Shown here piece after piece: positions 26,451 through 35,774 of a stretch of 64,000 nucleotides of DNA (positions within the stretch are counted from its first letter, which is position 1; every line of letters starts with the position of its first letter). Location of the stretch: NCBI GenBank assembly GCA_963170155.1, contig CAUJGP010000026.1:1-64000 (forward strand), in the 5' to 3' direction. The notes below the pieces were generated by a model. It saw only the letters and a list, made by a program, of their open reading frames with translations. It had not been told where the DNA came from and did no database searches. The DNA is from Bdellovibrionota bacterium (GTDB lineage: Bacteria > Bdellovibrionota > Bdellovibrionia > Bdellovibrionales > Bdellovibrionaceae). Made by a program: the position numbers and the translations under genes.

Positions 26451-27737
26451 ATGAATTGGACATGGATTTCTTTTTTTTTCAAAGGATGTTGTCTTATTGT
26501 TTACATGCTCTTCAGTATTTCTTGCGGTTCTTTATCAACAGTGCCGCAAGAAAAGGGTGCGACCTTAAAAGAAAAGTATGCTCAAGAAGAAAATCAATTA
26601 AACTCATTTGAATCTTTACTGACCGCAAAGCAATACTCAGCTCTCAATGATGCTCTTTATGATTATTTTAAAACTACGCCTCAGCCCCAGCATTGGTACG
26701 CTTTCATGTTTTATTATGGCTTGGCGAAAGAGGGTTTAGAAGACTGGAGCGGAGCGCTTTTCATTTACCAGCAAATTGTTGATCGTTCTTTCAATCGAGA
26801 AATGGAGTTTGTAGCCCTGGCGTTTTATAGGAGAGCCTATTGCTATGAGGTCTTGTTTGAAAATGAGAAAGCGCTGGCGTCTTTGACTGATGCGGGCAGG
26901 TTGAAGGTTTATTTGCCTATGGAAATCACTTTGGCGGAAATTCCTGCTCGCATGGCTTCATTGCACGCGAGACTTCGACAGACTACGGTCGCGGATGCCT
27001 TCACTCGTCGAGCTGAACGTGGCATTCAGCGACTCAGGGCTTTGAGAAAAAGAGAGGATACAGAGTGGATCGGAAAATCTTTGGTAAAAATGGGATCGGT
27101 TTCCTTAGCTCAGGTGGATGAAGAGAGTTTTCGTCAAAATGTCATGACTTTAATGAGAAACCAACGTTATTTGATCCAAGCCATAGAGTTAAAGCATCCC
27201 GTGTGGAGCGTTGAGGCTCAAAAAACACTCCTTTCTGTTTACGGTCATTTATGGAGTTTTATCTTGAATTACAGAGTCTCCACTTCCGTTGATTGGGAGT
27301 TAGACCAATTGAGTGAGTCCAATAAAAAAACCGAATTCATTGCTCTTTATTTGGAGTCGCTCGAAAAATTGAAGAACTTTGAAGCTCCTGGTGAAAGCTC
27401 CGCTTTTTTACAAACAGTTTCTCTATACAAACAAATAAAAATTATTGAAAGCCAGGCTTTGAGTTTGCTAACCGAAGAAATGCTTAAAAAGCCTTGGGAT
27501 GAACCGTTGAAGTATCCCGACCGACTTCCGAGCTCAGTCAGAGACGTTGATGGTGCATTTGAAAGTGATGAGAGTAGCGTGTCTCAGTCGGTTCGTAGGC
27601 AAAAAACAGAAAATCATGAGGACCTAAAAACACCAAAAAAACTTGATCGAGAAGAGTTTATTTTGGATGGCAACGATGAATTAGAGCTTAAAGATCAATT
27701 TATTCGCAGGCCTCTTCCCAAGAAGAAAGTTCGTTAA
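26451..27737 (+). CDS. Lipoprotein with helical repeats, unknown function
   Basis: The 428-residue protein has a lipoprotein signal: a hydrophobic stretch and FSIS-Cys25. The body (about 40-330) is alpha-helical with TPR-like pairs (YGLAKEGLEDWSGALFIYQQ, then LAFYRRAYCYEVLFENEKAL). The last 70 residues are charged and look disordered, ending in a basic KKKVR. It follows the ArsA-like pair in the same direction. The gap to gshA is only 14 bases, so it is probably in one operon. I recognise no enzyme motif. It may be an envelope partner or client of the ATPases, which is inference. Confidence 0.6.
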   Translation: MNWTWISFFFKGCCLIVYMLFSISCGSLSTVPQEKGATLKEKYAQEENQLNSFESLLTAKQYSALNDALYDYFKTTPQPQHWYAFMFYYGLAKEGLEDWSGALFIYQQIVDRSFNREMEFVALAFYRRAYCYEVLFENEKALASLTDAGRLKVYLPMEITLAEIPARMASLHARLRQTTVADAFTRRAERGIQRLRALRKREDTEWIGKSLVKMGSVSLAQVDEESFRQNVMTLMRNQRYLIQAIELKHPVWSVEAQKTLLSVYGHLWSFILNYRVSTSVDWELDQLSESNKKTEFIALYLESLEKLKNFEAPGESSAFLQTVSLYKQIKIIESQALSLLTEEMLKKPWDEPLKYPDRLPSSVRDVDGAFESDESSVSQSVRRQKTENHEDLKTPKKLDREEFILDGNDELELKDQFIRRPLPKKKVR

Positions 27738-27751
27738 TGAGGAGTCATGGT

Positions 27752-29014
27752 ATGTCGCACCTTTTGGTTCATCAAAAAATTTGTCTCCATTATGGGGAAT
27801 TAATTGATTGGTACAAAAAAATAACGGCGCAATTCCCGTTTCCTATTTATTCTAGTTATGACGTGAGGGACGCCGGTTATAAATTAGGAATTGTGGACGC
27901 GAATATTTTTCCGGCTGGATTCAATAATATTTGTCCAACGGATTTGGATGAAGGCCCTAAGCTGTTTAAAAATTATTTGGTCAAACACTACCGTTCTGTT
28001 CCTCAAAAAGTCCTTCTCGTCGCGGAAGAACACACGCACAATTCTTATTATTGGGAAAATATCATTACCATCAAAGATCAACTGGAAAAAGCGGGTTGTG
28101 ATGTGCTGGTTGGAATTGCTCAAGAACTTACTGAACCTTTGGAGTTAGAATCCGCCAGCGGGAAAAAAATCCAAGTTCATTCCGCTTTTTTGGAAAACCC
28201 CACGATCAAAGAGTTTAACCCCGAGTTCATTGTCAGTAATAACGACTTTTCAGACTCAAAGGAGCAGTGGGCAAAAGGTGTCACTCTTCCCATTAATCCT
28301 CCTCGAGAATTAGGGTGGTATCAGCGTAAGAAAAGCCATTTTTTCAAATTCTATAATCAATTGGTTCAAGAGTTTTGCCGAATCGCTGACATTGATCCCT
28401 TTTTGCTTCAGGTGCAAACAGAAGAGTTCACGCACTTTGATATTAAGGATGATCAAAGCGTGAATCGTGTTGCAGAGCGAGTGGATGTTATGATTGCGTC
28501 TCTTCAAGAGGAGTATTCAAAAAGAGGAATTACACAAGATCCCTTTATTTATGTGAAAAACAATTCCGGAACCTATGGCTTAGGGGTCATTAAGGTCAAT
28601 TCAGGAGAAGAGTTTAAATCTTTGAACTATAAGGCCAGAAAAAAAATGAAAGCAGCGAAAGGCGGAAGGGATGTGGACGCGGTGGTGATTCAGGAGGGGA
28701 TTCCCTCTGTGATCAAAGCCGATGACGGCGCCACAGCAGAGCCCGTGATTTATATGGTGGGTTGCCAGTTAGCCGGAGGATTTTTTAGGACCCACCGCGA
28801 GAAATCAGAAAGTGAAAGTCTCAATAGTCCTGGGGCTGTTTATAAGAGAATGTGTATTGCTGACCTATCCATTCGTTTGAGTGAATGTCCCTTTGAGAAT
28901 GTTTATGGATGGATTTCAAAGCTCGCTTTGTTGGCCATAGCCCATGAGGGGCAAGAACTCCATGTGCATTTTAAAGATTATGAACTGGGTTCTTGCCTTG
29001 GGAGCGAAGCCTAA
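27752..29014 (+). CDS. gshA: Glutamate-cysteine ligase, PF08886 type
   Basis: First enzyme of glutathione synthesis: Glu + Cys + ATP to gamma-glutamylcysteine. The 420-residue protein matches the short 'GshA' family known from Acidithiobacillus and other proteobacteria rather than the E. coli GshA or plant GCS type. Typical stretches are SSYDVRDAG, the VKNNSGTYGLGV ATP-grasp-like loop, VVIQEGIPS and MVGCQLAGGFFRTH. Start chosen at ATG 27752, about seven bases after GAGGAG; an ATG at 27737 overlaps the previous stop. No gshB is in the window. Its stop codon TAA overlaps the TAG of the convergent downstream gene. Confidence 0.88.
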   Translation: MSHLLVHQKICLHYGELIDWYKKITAQFPFPIYSSYDVRDAGYKLGIVDANIFPAGFNNICPTDLDEGPKLFKNYLVKHYRSVPQKVLLVAEEHTHNSYYWENIITIKDQLEKAGCDVLVGIAQELTEPLELESASGKKIQVHSAFLENPTIKEFNPEFIVSNNDFSDSKEQWAKGVTLPINPPRELGWYQRKKSHFFKFYNQLVQEFCRIADIDPFLLQVQTEEFTHFDIKDDQSVNRVAERVDVMIASLQEEYSKRGITQDPFIYVKNNSGTYGLGVIKVNSGEEFKSLNYKARKKMKAAKGGRDVDAVVIQEGIPSVIKADDGATAEPVIYMVGCQLAGGFFRTHREKSESESLNSPGAVYKRMCIADLSIRLSECPFENVYGWISKLALLAIAHEGQELHVHFKDYELGSCLGSEA

Positions 29015-31002
29015 AAGGACCTTCGTTCTTTCCATGTCTGGACTTCTTTAGGGGTCCATAAATAATCAGGGTGGGCGGCATAGAGTCGAAAATGCCGGCA
29101 GCTCTCTGTTCCATTGGGATTGATCATCGGAAGGTATCTATTTTGATTGGTCTCTTTTTGGTAGAGAGTGAGCTGATTTGTCGCCATCGATCGTGATTTA
29201 GCTCCTAGTTTTGTTCTCTTTCCATGAGTAAAAAAGTAAGGAAGAACATTTCGCGAATATTTTTTGCTTTTTTCGTGGAGTACGTATTTTTGAACATAGT
29301 TTTGTGGGTTCGTTACGATTTGAGTCGCCAGTTGAACAGATTCAGTAAAAACATCGGAGTTCAGCCTGGGACAGAGAGCCTTGTGTTGAGCATCATCCAT
29401 CGTTGATGAAGATGCTCCAGCAATCGCAACGGAAAATGTCTCTGGATATCCCAGTCGAGAGAGTTGTGGAATCCATCGTTGCGGGTTAATCAACATCGTT
29501 TTTGCAACTTTCCATACGGAAAACTGATCGGCCTTTGAAACGATTTTGGCAGGCGTGAGCATTTCTGATAGAAAAGGATATTGAATGATTTCATTATTGC
29601 GGCTGAAGTCTCGAATGGCTCCTTTATAGTCGCTTGCTTTGGGCGTGGAGGAGTAATTCTTGGATTTTGGATTGCTTTCCCATGGAGCGTTCGGCAAGGT
29701 TTGAAATAAATTAATGCGTCTGTTTTCTTTGTCTACAGCGAGGGTTCTGCTGGCTATGACGAGGCCAATAGGTTGGAGTTGGTTGTATTTAATGGGTCTT
29801 GATCTGGAATTATCATATTTTTGGCAAGATTCTGCTTCTGAATAAAGCGTACGAGCCACTCCATCGATGGTTTTTTCGATGGCTGTTCCTTCTTGTCTTT
29901 GCCAAACGTAATGATCAAAAGCATTGCTATAGGCACGATTTTGATTCGCAAGATATTTATGAATTTTTGAAGCATCCGTTTTTTCATTGCGAGATCCTTT
30001 GCTTCTTAGTGCTTCATACAGCAAAGCTTCTGAGTACTTCTTGTTCAGTGGCATCCATCTTTTCACCATAGAGGAATCAATATCATCGACAGAAAATAAA
30101 AAATCTTCGATGGATCGACTGAACAGAGATTGAAGCATTTTTTGAGCCGCAGGATAAGCATCAAAAGCTTTAGGATAGGGGAGTTTCAAGAGGGGTGGAA
30201 GTAAAGACTTCCATGTTTGAGGCCTTGATTCTGACTTAGTATTGAATTCGCTGTCAGAAAATAAAAAGCCCGAACGAATTTTTTTCCCGTTTTCTAAAGT
30301 TAAAATAGGAGAAGAATCATAGATTTTTTCCAAAAGAGGAAGCACTTCAGGAATCGAAAAAAAGTAGTCAATCAAGTTTCTCCATTGCTCGACACCTGTT
30401 TTAGATAAGAAATCCACATCAATGGCCGCGTTTTGGATGAATTGATAGACTTCAAAAATTGACTTGCGGTGGTTGTAAGAGGATGTATTGAAGTAGGTAT
30501 AAATTCTTTTGAATTTTGCTTCTAAATCACGAGATCGGGAAGTGTCTTCGTGCCCTAAGAATCTATAAAAACGAATGAGGAGACTGTCCATTTCTTCTAG
30601 ATTGTTTTCTTGTAATTGTAGAAGCAGGGTGTGCCCGACATTTCCTTTTAAATAAGATTCAAATTCAGCGATGGTTGTTTCGCTTGTGGGATCATTTATT
30701 TGATAAATATCCCATAAGAGATCAAATATATTCTTAGTTGCAGCAAGATGATAAATGAATTTTACAGTGTCATAATTCCACGTTAGAAGTTCTGGGTTTG
30801 AATTCAAAGCAAAAGATTTAATGGAGGCCATGGCTCCTGCAGCTCTTTGGTATTGCTTAATTTCTTTATTGAATTGTTCTTTTGATGTTAGGCACTGGCC
30901 ATATTGAAAATCAGAGGCTAAGGAGAACGAAGGGGTGAGGGCTGGCAATAACAAAAAGGTTGCTAGTAAAGTTATGAAGTGTTGTTGCATCAATTTCGGC
31001 AT
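29011..31002 (-). CDS. Large secreted protein with SleB-like (cell-wall hydrolase) C-terminal region
   Basis: The 663-residue protein has a signal peptide (hydrophobic 9-29, cleavage likely near SLAS-D). Residues 40-370 are helical, rich in aromatic and charged residues, with no motif I know. From about 380 it resembles the Hydrolase_2 / SleB family of peptidoglycan amidase or transglycosylase proteins: VARTLYSEAES with a candidate catalytic Glu389, then PIGLVIASRTLAV as the 'VAAVILNR' strand, QFSVWK near 490, and an ATQIV helix followed by YFFTHG. The match is by motif order, not by strong identity. If right, it remodels cell wall in the periplasm or outside. AAGGAG lies ten bases before ATG 31002. 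It stands alone and ends tail-to-tail with gshA. Confidence 0.5.
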   Translation of the reverse strand: MPKLMQQHFITLLATFLLLPALTPSFSLASDFQYGQCLTSKEQFNKEIKQYQRAAGAMASIKSFALNSNPELLTWNYDTVKFIYHLAATKNIFDLLWDIYQINDPTSETTIAEFESYLKGNVGHTLLLQLQENNLEEMDSLLIRFYRFLGHEDTSRSRDLEAKFKRIYTYFNTSSYNHRKSIFEVYQFIQNAAIDVDFLSKTGVEQWRNLIDYFFSIPEVLPLLEKIYDSSPILTLENGKKIRSGFLFSDSEFNTKSESRPQTWKSLLPPLLKLPYPKAFDAYPAAQKMLQSLFSRSIEDFLFSVDDIDSSMVKRWMPLNKKYSEALLYEALRSKGSRNEKTDASKIHKYLANQNRAYSNAFDHYVWQRQEGTAIEKTIDGVARTLYSEAESCQKYDNSRSRPIKYNQLQPIGLVIASRTLAVDKENRRINLFQTLPNAPWESNPKSKNYSSTPKASDYKGAIRDFSRNNEIIQYPFLSEMLTPAKIVSKADQFSVWKVAKTMLINPQRWIPQLSRLGYPETFSVAIAGASSSTMDDAQHKALCPRLNSDVFTESVQLATQIVTNPQNYVQKYVLHEKSKKYSRNVLPYFFTHGKRTKLGAKSRSMATNQLTLYQKETNQNRYLPMINPNGTESCRHFRLYAAHPDYLWTPKEVQTWKERRSF

Positions 31003-31337
31003 TCAGCAAGATCTCCTTTATGTTAAGAGACTTTTTAAGTCTCTATCTGTTGAACTCAATCCGGATGGGGATTTTCATTCGTTTTTAAAAGAGTAATTTT
31101 ATTAACTACGTGATTAGAAATAATCTAATTTTGACTTTATGTAAACTGTTATTATTTATACAGTTTAGTCTCGAAACTTACAAATATGGGCACTTTCTTT
31201 TTATGATTTGGATGTTTTATCGTGTTTTCAGCGTATGTTGATTGAGAGGTTCTAAAATCTTTTATTGAGAGTGAACTTTTTGTTGAGAAAGTTCAAAAAT
31301 TTAGTCAGAATGGCAAAAATTGTCATTCGAGTGGGCG
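31003..31337. other. Divergent intergenic region with three inverted repeats
   Basis: No gene seen. AGAGACTT/AAGTCTCT (31026-31033 / 31037-31044) forms an 8-bp hairpin close upstream of the ribosome site of the 31002 gene. ATTAGA/TCTAAT lies at 31113-31129 and TAAACTG/CAGTTTA at 31142-31167. On the plus strand TTGACT (31131-31136) and TTTATA (31155-31160) are 18 bases apart and overlap the last repeat, a possible regulated promoter for the ligase-like gene. Confidence 0.4.
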
Positions 31338-32813
31338 ATGATGAGGAAGGCTGATGTGGTGAGTGAAAGTATTATTCCTGATGACCAGATTTCATTTCTG
31401 AAAGGGAAGCTGGGTTTTCTGGCAGTTTTTTCTATTTTTGGATTATGGGTGGGATTGATTTCTTCTCAAAGTCTTATGGATCTTTTTATCATACTCACTT
31501 CTTTTCTAAGTCTGCTTCTTCTTTTGAAGACTAAAAAAGGGAGACTTTTGAATCAAATTTCAAAACCTATTTATGTTTCTATTTTATGGGTATTGATTTT
31601 ATTACTGGGATTTTATGCTCAAGCAGAAAAAGGAGCTTCAGTTCAAGTTCTGTTGGGTGATTTTGTTTGGATTCTGCATTTACCGTTATGGTTTTATTTA
31701 TGGCATTTTTTGCGGGTTGATGTTCGTTGGGCTTATTCTGCACTGTGGATTTTATTGATAGGATCTTTGTTTGCTGTAATGGTTTACTTTATCGGTTTTG
31801 ATCCTCTTCATCAAACTTGGTCTGACCGCGCCCAAAACCTCTCTGTTTTTTGGCGATCAGGAGGTTTATTTTCAAATGCCATGGCCCTTGCTCAATCTTA
31901 TGGTCCATTAGCGATGATTTTGCTGCCGCTGTCCTTATTTTATCTTTATCGAGGGATTCAGGCCTTTTCTTTTTGGGATTCTAGAAAAGAAAAACCCAAA
32001 AAAAAGCAAGAGGCTTCAAAATTATTGCGACAATTTTTTCCAAGTCGGCTTTCTTGGTTGTTACCATTGACTTTTTTCCTGACTTCCTTAGCCGTGGTTT
32101 TTACTTTTACCAGAGGCGTTTGGCTTGCGATGACATTGTCATCGCTTCTGGGGGGCTTTATGTTAAGTCGTCGATGGGGTTTCACTTTCTTGTTTGGTTT
32201 TTTTATTGCTGGTTTTGTTTTAATGATGGCTTGGCCTAAGTTTCAAGAAAGAGCTTTTCAGGTTTTTAATACTGAAAAGAGCTACGACTCGGAGAGAGTG
32301 GTCTTATGGAAGACCAATTGGTTTATTTTTAAAGAGAGTCCATGGTTGGGGATTGGTTATGGGGAAAATAAAAGACGTTTGAGAGAGTTTTACGATCGAC
32401 TGCATGTGCCTGAGGGACAATTTGAAGGGCATGCTCATAATCAATTTTTACATTTTTTGGCGGGCACGGGTCTTCTTGGCTTATTGTTTTATTTAGGCTG
32501 GTGTTTCTATTTTTTAAAAATCAATTATCAAATTTATAAGCGCCTTGAAATTGAAAGTGGGGTGAGCAGAGACGCTTCAATTGCAAATCCAACCGCAGAT
32601 GCAACATCAACACTTACTCCCGTTTCTGTTAACAAAGAGCTTTCACTTTTTTTCTTAGGGTTGTTTTTAGCACAAATTTCTTTTCATATTGGCTCTTTGA
32701 CGGAATCTAATTTTATTATCGCAAAAAATCGAATGTTGTTAGTGGGCCTCTGGAGTTTTATTCTGTATTTTTATCATTCTCATTCATCGAAATCTTCTTT
32801 ATCGACGACATAA
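31338..32813 (+). CDS. O-antigen ligase / polymerase-like membrane protein (Wzy_C family)
   Basis: Polytopic membrane protein of about 490 residues with roughly 11-12 hydrophobic segments and a large loop between the later helices. The diagnostic Wzy_C/WaaL segment is present: ESPWLGIGYGENKRR, then GHAHNQFLHFLAGTGLLGLL, with the conserved histidine. Such proteins transfer or polymerise lipid-linked glycans at the periplasmic face. The start is uncertain: the longest frame begins at TTG 31320, paired ATGs are at 31338/31341, and the best ribosome site (AGGAAGG) points to GTG 31356 or 31359. No other LPS genes are near. Residues about 410-430 are a Ser/Thr/Ala-rich loop. Confidence 0.8.
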   Translation: MMRKADVVSESIIPDDQISFLKGKLGFLAVFSIFGLWVGLISSQSLMDLFIILTSFLSLLLLLKTKKGRLLNQISKPIYVSILWVLILLLGFYAQAEKGASVQVLLGDFVWILHLPLWFYLWHFLRVDVRWAYSALWILLIGSLFAVMVYFIGFDPLHQTWSDRAQNLSVFWRSGGLFSNAMALAQSYGPLAMILLPLSLFYLYRGIQAFSFWDSRKEKPKKKQEASKLLRQFFPSRLSWLLPLTFFLTSLAVVFTFTRGVWLAMTLSSLLGGFMLSRRWGFTFLFGFFIAGFVLMMAWPKFQERAFQVFNTEKSYDSERVVLWKTNWFIFKESPWLGIGYGENKRRLREFYDRLHVPEGQFEGHAHNQFLHFLAGTGLLGLLFYLGWCFYFLKINYQIYKRLEIESGVSRDASIANPTADATSTLTPVSVNKELSLFFLGLFLAQISFHIGSLTESNFIIAKNRMLLVGLWSFILYFYHSHSSKSSLSTT

Positions 32814-33058
32814 ATATCGTCGAAGTTGATCCGCCCAAAATTCTTCTCTGCAGGATTTGTTTCAACTCCTCAGTTGCTTGTATGGTCGATTGTATCTTGT
32901 TGTTCCTATTTTCGGGTCATCTTCTTTAGCAAGGTCACTAAGCTTAGTTTTGATGTGGCGATGGATTTAGAGGATAAAATCCTAAAATGAATTGAGCTAC
33001 AAAAGAAAATGGGAATTCACTTGTCATAGAGATTGAAACTTTTTAACTTAGATGCAGT

Positions 33059-35146
33059 ATGGAATATCAATTAACCACATCTGTTCAGTATTTAAAAGGA
33101 GTTGGGCCACAACTTGGGGCACGACTCGAGAATTGGGGCGTTTGCACTCTAGAAGATTTAGTGCAAAATATTCCTCGCACCTATCAAAATTGGAAACGGG
33201 TTGAAGGACTGGGGTCTATTAAAGACGGTGATTCGGTGGTACTTCCTGCGACTTTGCTTTTGCTGCGTCGTTTTCGGCGAGGTTATCAGACCGCCTTTGA
33301 ATTGGTTTTGGAAGATTCCGCAGGATGTCGGTTTCAGGTCAAATTTTTTCGCCAACCGTATCATGGGTATTTTGATCGTTTTCGATGTCCGCAAAAAGTG
33401 TGGGTCGTGGGAAAACCTCAGGTGTTGAAAAATAAAATTGAATTTCATCATCCCGATTTACTCGATGAATCTGAAAACCTTGAGAATCAGGATCAACTGG
33501 TTCCTGTTTATACCGAAACTAATGGTCTTAATTCACGAAAACTCAATCAACTTGTGGATCAATGCTTTCGGCTTTTAGAGCGTCCACAAGTTTGGGAGGC
33601 TCTCGAATATTTTCCATCTGTTCTTTGTCAAAAGTATTGTTTGATTTCTCGCAAAGAAGCTCTCAAGCTCTTGCATTTTCCCTCATTGAATTTGCAAAAA
33701 GAGTATGGAACACGAAGAACTCCAGGGCATCGCCGCCTTATTTTTGAAGAATTTTTTTGGATGGAGTTTTCTCTGGCTTTGAAAAAACAATCCTATGCTC
33801 AAGAAAAATCGCTTTCTTTGCAAGGGAAGGGAGAGCTGAGGGATCGTTTAAGAGCAACACTTCCTTTTCAACTGACTCAGGATCAAGAAAAAGCAATTCA
33901 AGAAATAGCTCTGGATCTTCAAAAAAACACGGCAATGAACCGTCTTCTCCAAGGAGATGTGGGAAGTGGCAAAACAATTGTGATGTTTTTTGCCCTTTTG
34001 CAGGCGATTGAAGCGGGAGCCCAGGTGGCTTTGATGGCTCCTACTGAGATTTTAAGTGAGCAGCATTTTCAAAATGCAAAAAAACTTTTTTCGGCTTTGC
34101 CTTCGGTGAGAATGGCTTTTTTGACTTCTAAAACCAAATCAGAAGAAAAAAAACGAATTCTTGCGAATCTTGAGGGTGGGCTGATTGATTTGTTGATCGG
34201 TACTCATTCTTTAATTGAAGATCAAGTTCAATTTTCAAAATTAGGTTTGATTTTAATTGATGAACAACATCGATTTGGAGTGGCCCAACGCCATCGATTG
34301 CAGTCAAAAGGATTAGGGCCTCACCGCTTATTAGTCACAGCCACACCCATTCCTCGCACTTTGGCTATGACGGCCTTTGGTGATTTAGAGGTGAGTGTTT
34401 TGAGGCAAAAACCTCCAGGGAGAACACCCATTACCAGTCGAATCATGGAAGAAAAAAATCGAAGTTTAATGATGGAATTTTTAGTGAAGCAAGTTCAGGC
34501 CGGTCGTCAAGCCTATTTTGTTTACCCTCTTGTTGAAGAAAGTGAGAAGATAGATCTCAAAAGTGCGACAGAGTCTTTTGAAAAAATGAAAGCTCAGTAC
34601 CCTGATTTTCGATGGGGGCTTCTGCATGGCAAAATGAAACCAGAAGAAAAAGAAAATGTCATGACTGCTTTTCGTCACAATCAAATTCAAATTTTAGTCA
34701 GTACTACTGTTATTGAAGTGGGGGTTGATGTGCCCAATGCTGTGATTATGGTCATTGAACATGCGGAGCGTTTTGGATTGTCTCAACTTCATCAGCTTCG
34801 AGGCCGAGTGGGCCGCGGAGCTCTTAAAAGCTATTGTATTTTTGGAGCGGCCTCGCGGCTTTCGCGTGAGGCCAAGCAACGTTTAAATTTGATGTGTGAG
34901 ACGGAAGACGGATTTGCTATTGCAGAGGCTGATCTTCAATGGAGAGGGGCTGGTGAGTTTTTAGGAGCTAAACAGTCAGGAGCCTTAGGATTTCGTTGGG
35001 CCGATTTGGTGAGAGATGAGGAAATTCTGTTAGAAGCTCGATCAGCCGTCGAAGAAATTTTTAAAAAAGACCCGGAATTAAAAACTAAGGAACATCAAAG
35101 CTTAAAAAGTTATTGGCAAAATCTGCCCTGGGCTCATACTTCCTAA
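33059..35146 (+). CDS. recG: ATP-dependent DNA helicase RecG
   Basis: Branch-migrating helicase that regresses stalled forks and processes recombination intermediates. The 695-residue protein has the N-terminal wedge/OB domain (about 50-160), Walker A GDVGSGKT near 299, DEQH near 400, the TATPIPRT motif III, and the C-terminal RecG signature HQLRGRVGRG. No clear ribosome site precedes ATG 33059. Its TAA overlaps the TAG of the convergent small gene, in the same CTAA arrangement as gshA. Confidence 0.96.
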   Translation: MEYQLTTSVQYLKGVGPQLGARLENWGVCTLEDLVQNIPRTYQNWKRVEGLGSIKDGDSVVLPATLLLLRRFRRGYQTAFELVLEDSAGCRFQVKFFRQPYHGYFDRFRCPQKVWVVGKPQVLKNKIEFHHPDLLDESENLENQDQLVPVYTETNGLNSRKLNQLVDQCFRLLERPQVWEALEYFPSVLCQKYCLISRKEALKLLHFPSLNLQKEYGTRRTPGHRRLIFEEFFWMEFSLALKKQSYAQEKSLSLQGKGELRDRLRATLPFQLTQDQEKAIQEIALDLQKNTAMNRLLQGDVGSGKTIVMFFALLQAIEAGAQVALMAPTEILSEQHFQNAKKLFSALPSVRMAFLTSKTKSEEKKRILANLEGGLIDLLIGTHSLIEDQVQFSKLGLILIDEQHRFGVAQRHRLQSKGLGPHRLLVTATPIPRTLAMTAFGDLEVSVLRQKPPGRTPITSRIMEEKNRSLMMEFLVKQVQAGRQAYFVYPLVEESEKIDLKSATESFEKMKAQYPDFRWGLLHGKMKPEEKENVMTAFRHNQIQILVSTTVIEVGVDVPNAVIMVIEHAERFGLSQLHQLRGRVGRGALKSYCIFGAASRLSREAKQRLNLMCETEDGFAIAEADLQWRGAGEFLGAKQSGALGFRWADLVRDEEILLEARSAVEEIFKKDPELKTKEHQSLKSYWQNLPWAHTS

Positions 35147-35580
35147 TTCTCTGATCCTAATTCTCCGATGGGTTCAAACGACATTCCTTTCAAAGTTATT
35201 TCAGCGTGGGGACCATAAATAATTTGAGAAACAATGGACCCTATTGGTTTCCATTGAACATCAAGATCCATGGCGTAGCGTGTTTGTAAATAAACATAGC
35301 CATAAGTGTGAGTATCGATATTCAAGAGAGAGCAACCGTGAATGCTTAATACTTTTCCCTCACGTTTAGCCTTATCATGGAGTGAAGTATAGAGTTGATC
35401 AAAACTAGAATGTGAGGTCATTGTTAAGATTTCAATAGGCCACTCATCATTGTTTTGACAGAGGGTCGCTGTTTGGTAGAGCATGTTGCTGGAAAAGGAT
35501 GTGATGGGGGTCAGTAAAATAAAAAAACTGGACACAATAAGAGTATAAATAAAGCTTGAATTTGTAAGGTCTTGTTTCAT
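35143..35580 (-). CDS. Small secreted protein, unknown
   Basis: The 145-residue protein has a signal peptide (hydrophobic 12-27, cleavage near TSFSS) and two cysteines (Cys41 and Cys82) that could form a disulphide. The mature part is mixed strand and helix, with a TYGYVYLQTRYAMDLDVQW segment. AAGGAG lies five bases before the ATG. The C-terminus ends in a duplicated element: a 14-base tandem repeat covers the last codons and the overlap with recG. I recognise no family. Confidence 0.6.
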   Translation of the reverse strand: MKQDLTNSSFIYTLIVSSFFILLTPITSFSSNMLYQTATLCQNNDEWPIEILTMTSHSSFDQLYTSLHDKAKREGKVLSIHGCSLLNIDTHTYGYVYLQTRYAMDLDVQWKPIGSIVSQIIYGPHAEITLKGMSFEPIGELGSEN

Positions 35581-35684
35581 AAAAGCTCCTTTTTGAATAA
35601 AGTATCATTGTTATTGAATTATAATGCCAACCCTTCATTGATATTTATAGTCATGATGAAGTTATTATTTCAATAAATAACAAA

Positions 35685-35712
35685 AGAGATAAGTAAAAAG
35701 AGATAAGTAAAA
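35685..35712. repeat. 14-base tandem direct repeat
   Basis: AGAGATAAGTAAAA occurs twice back to back (35685-35698, 35699-35712), in the leader before the ABC-transporter operon. The second 14-base tandem duplication in this neighbourhood is at 35142-35169. Confidence 0.7.
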
Positions 35713-35774
35713 GGTGAAAGAAACAAAGGAATAAATCTTAGCAGCAATGTTGAGAAAAATGAATGGAGGCAAAC

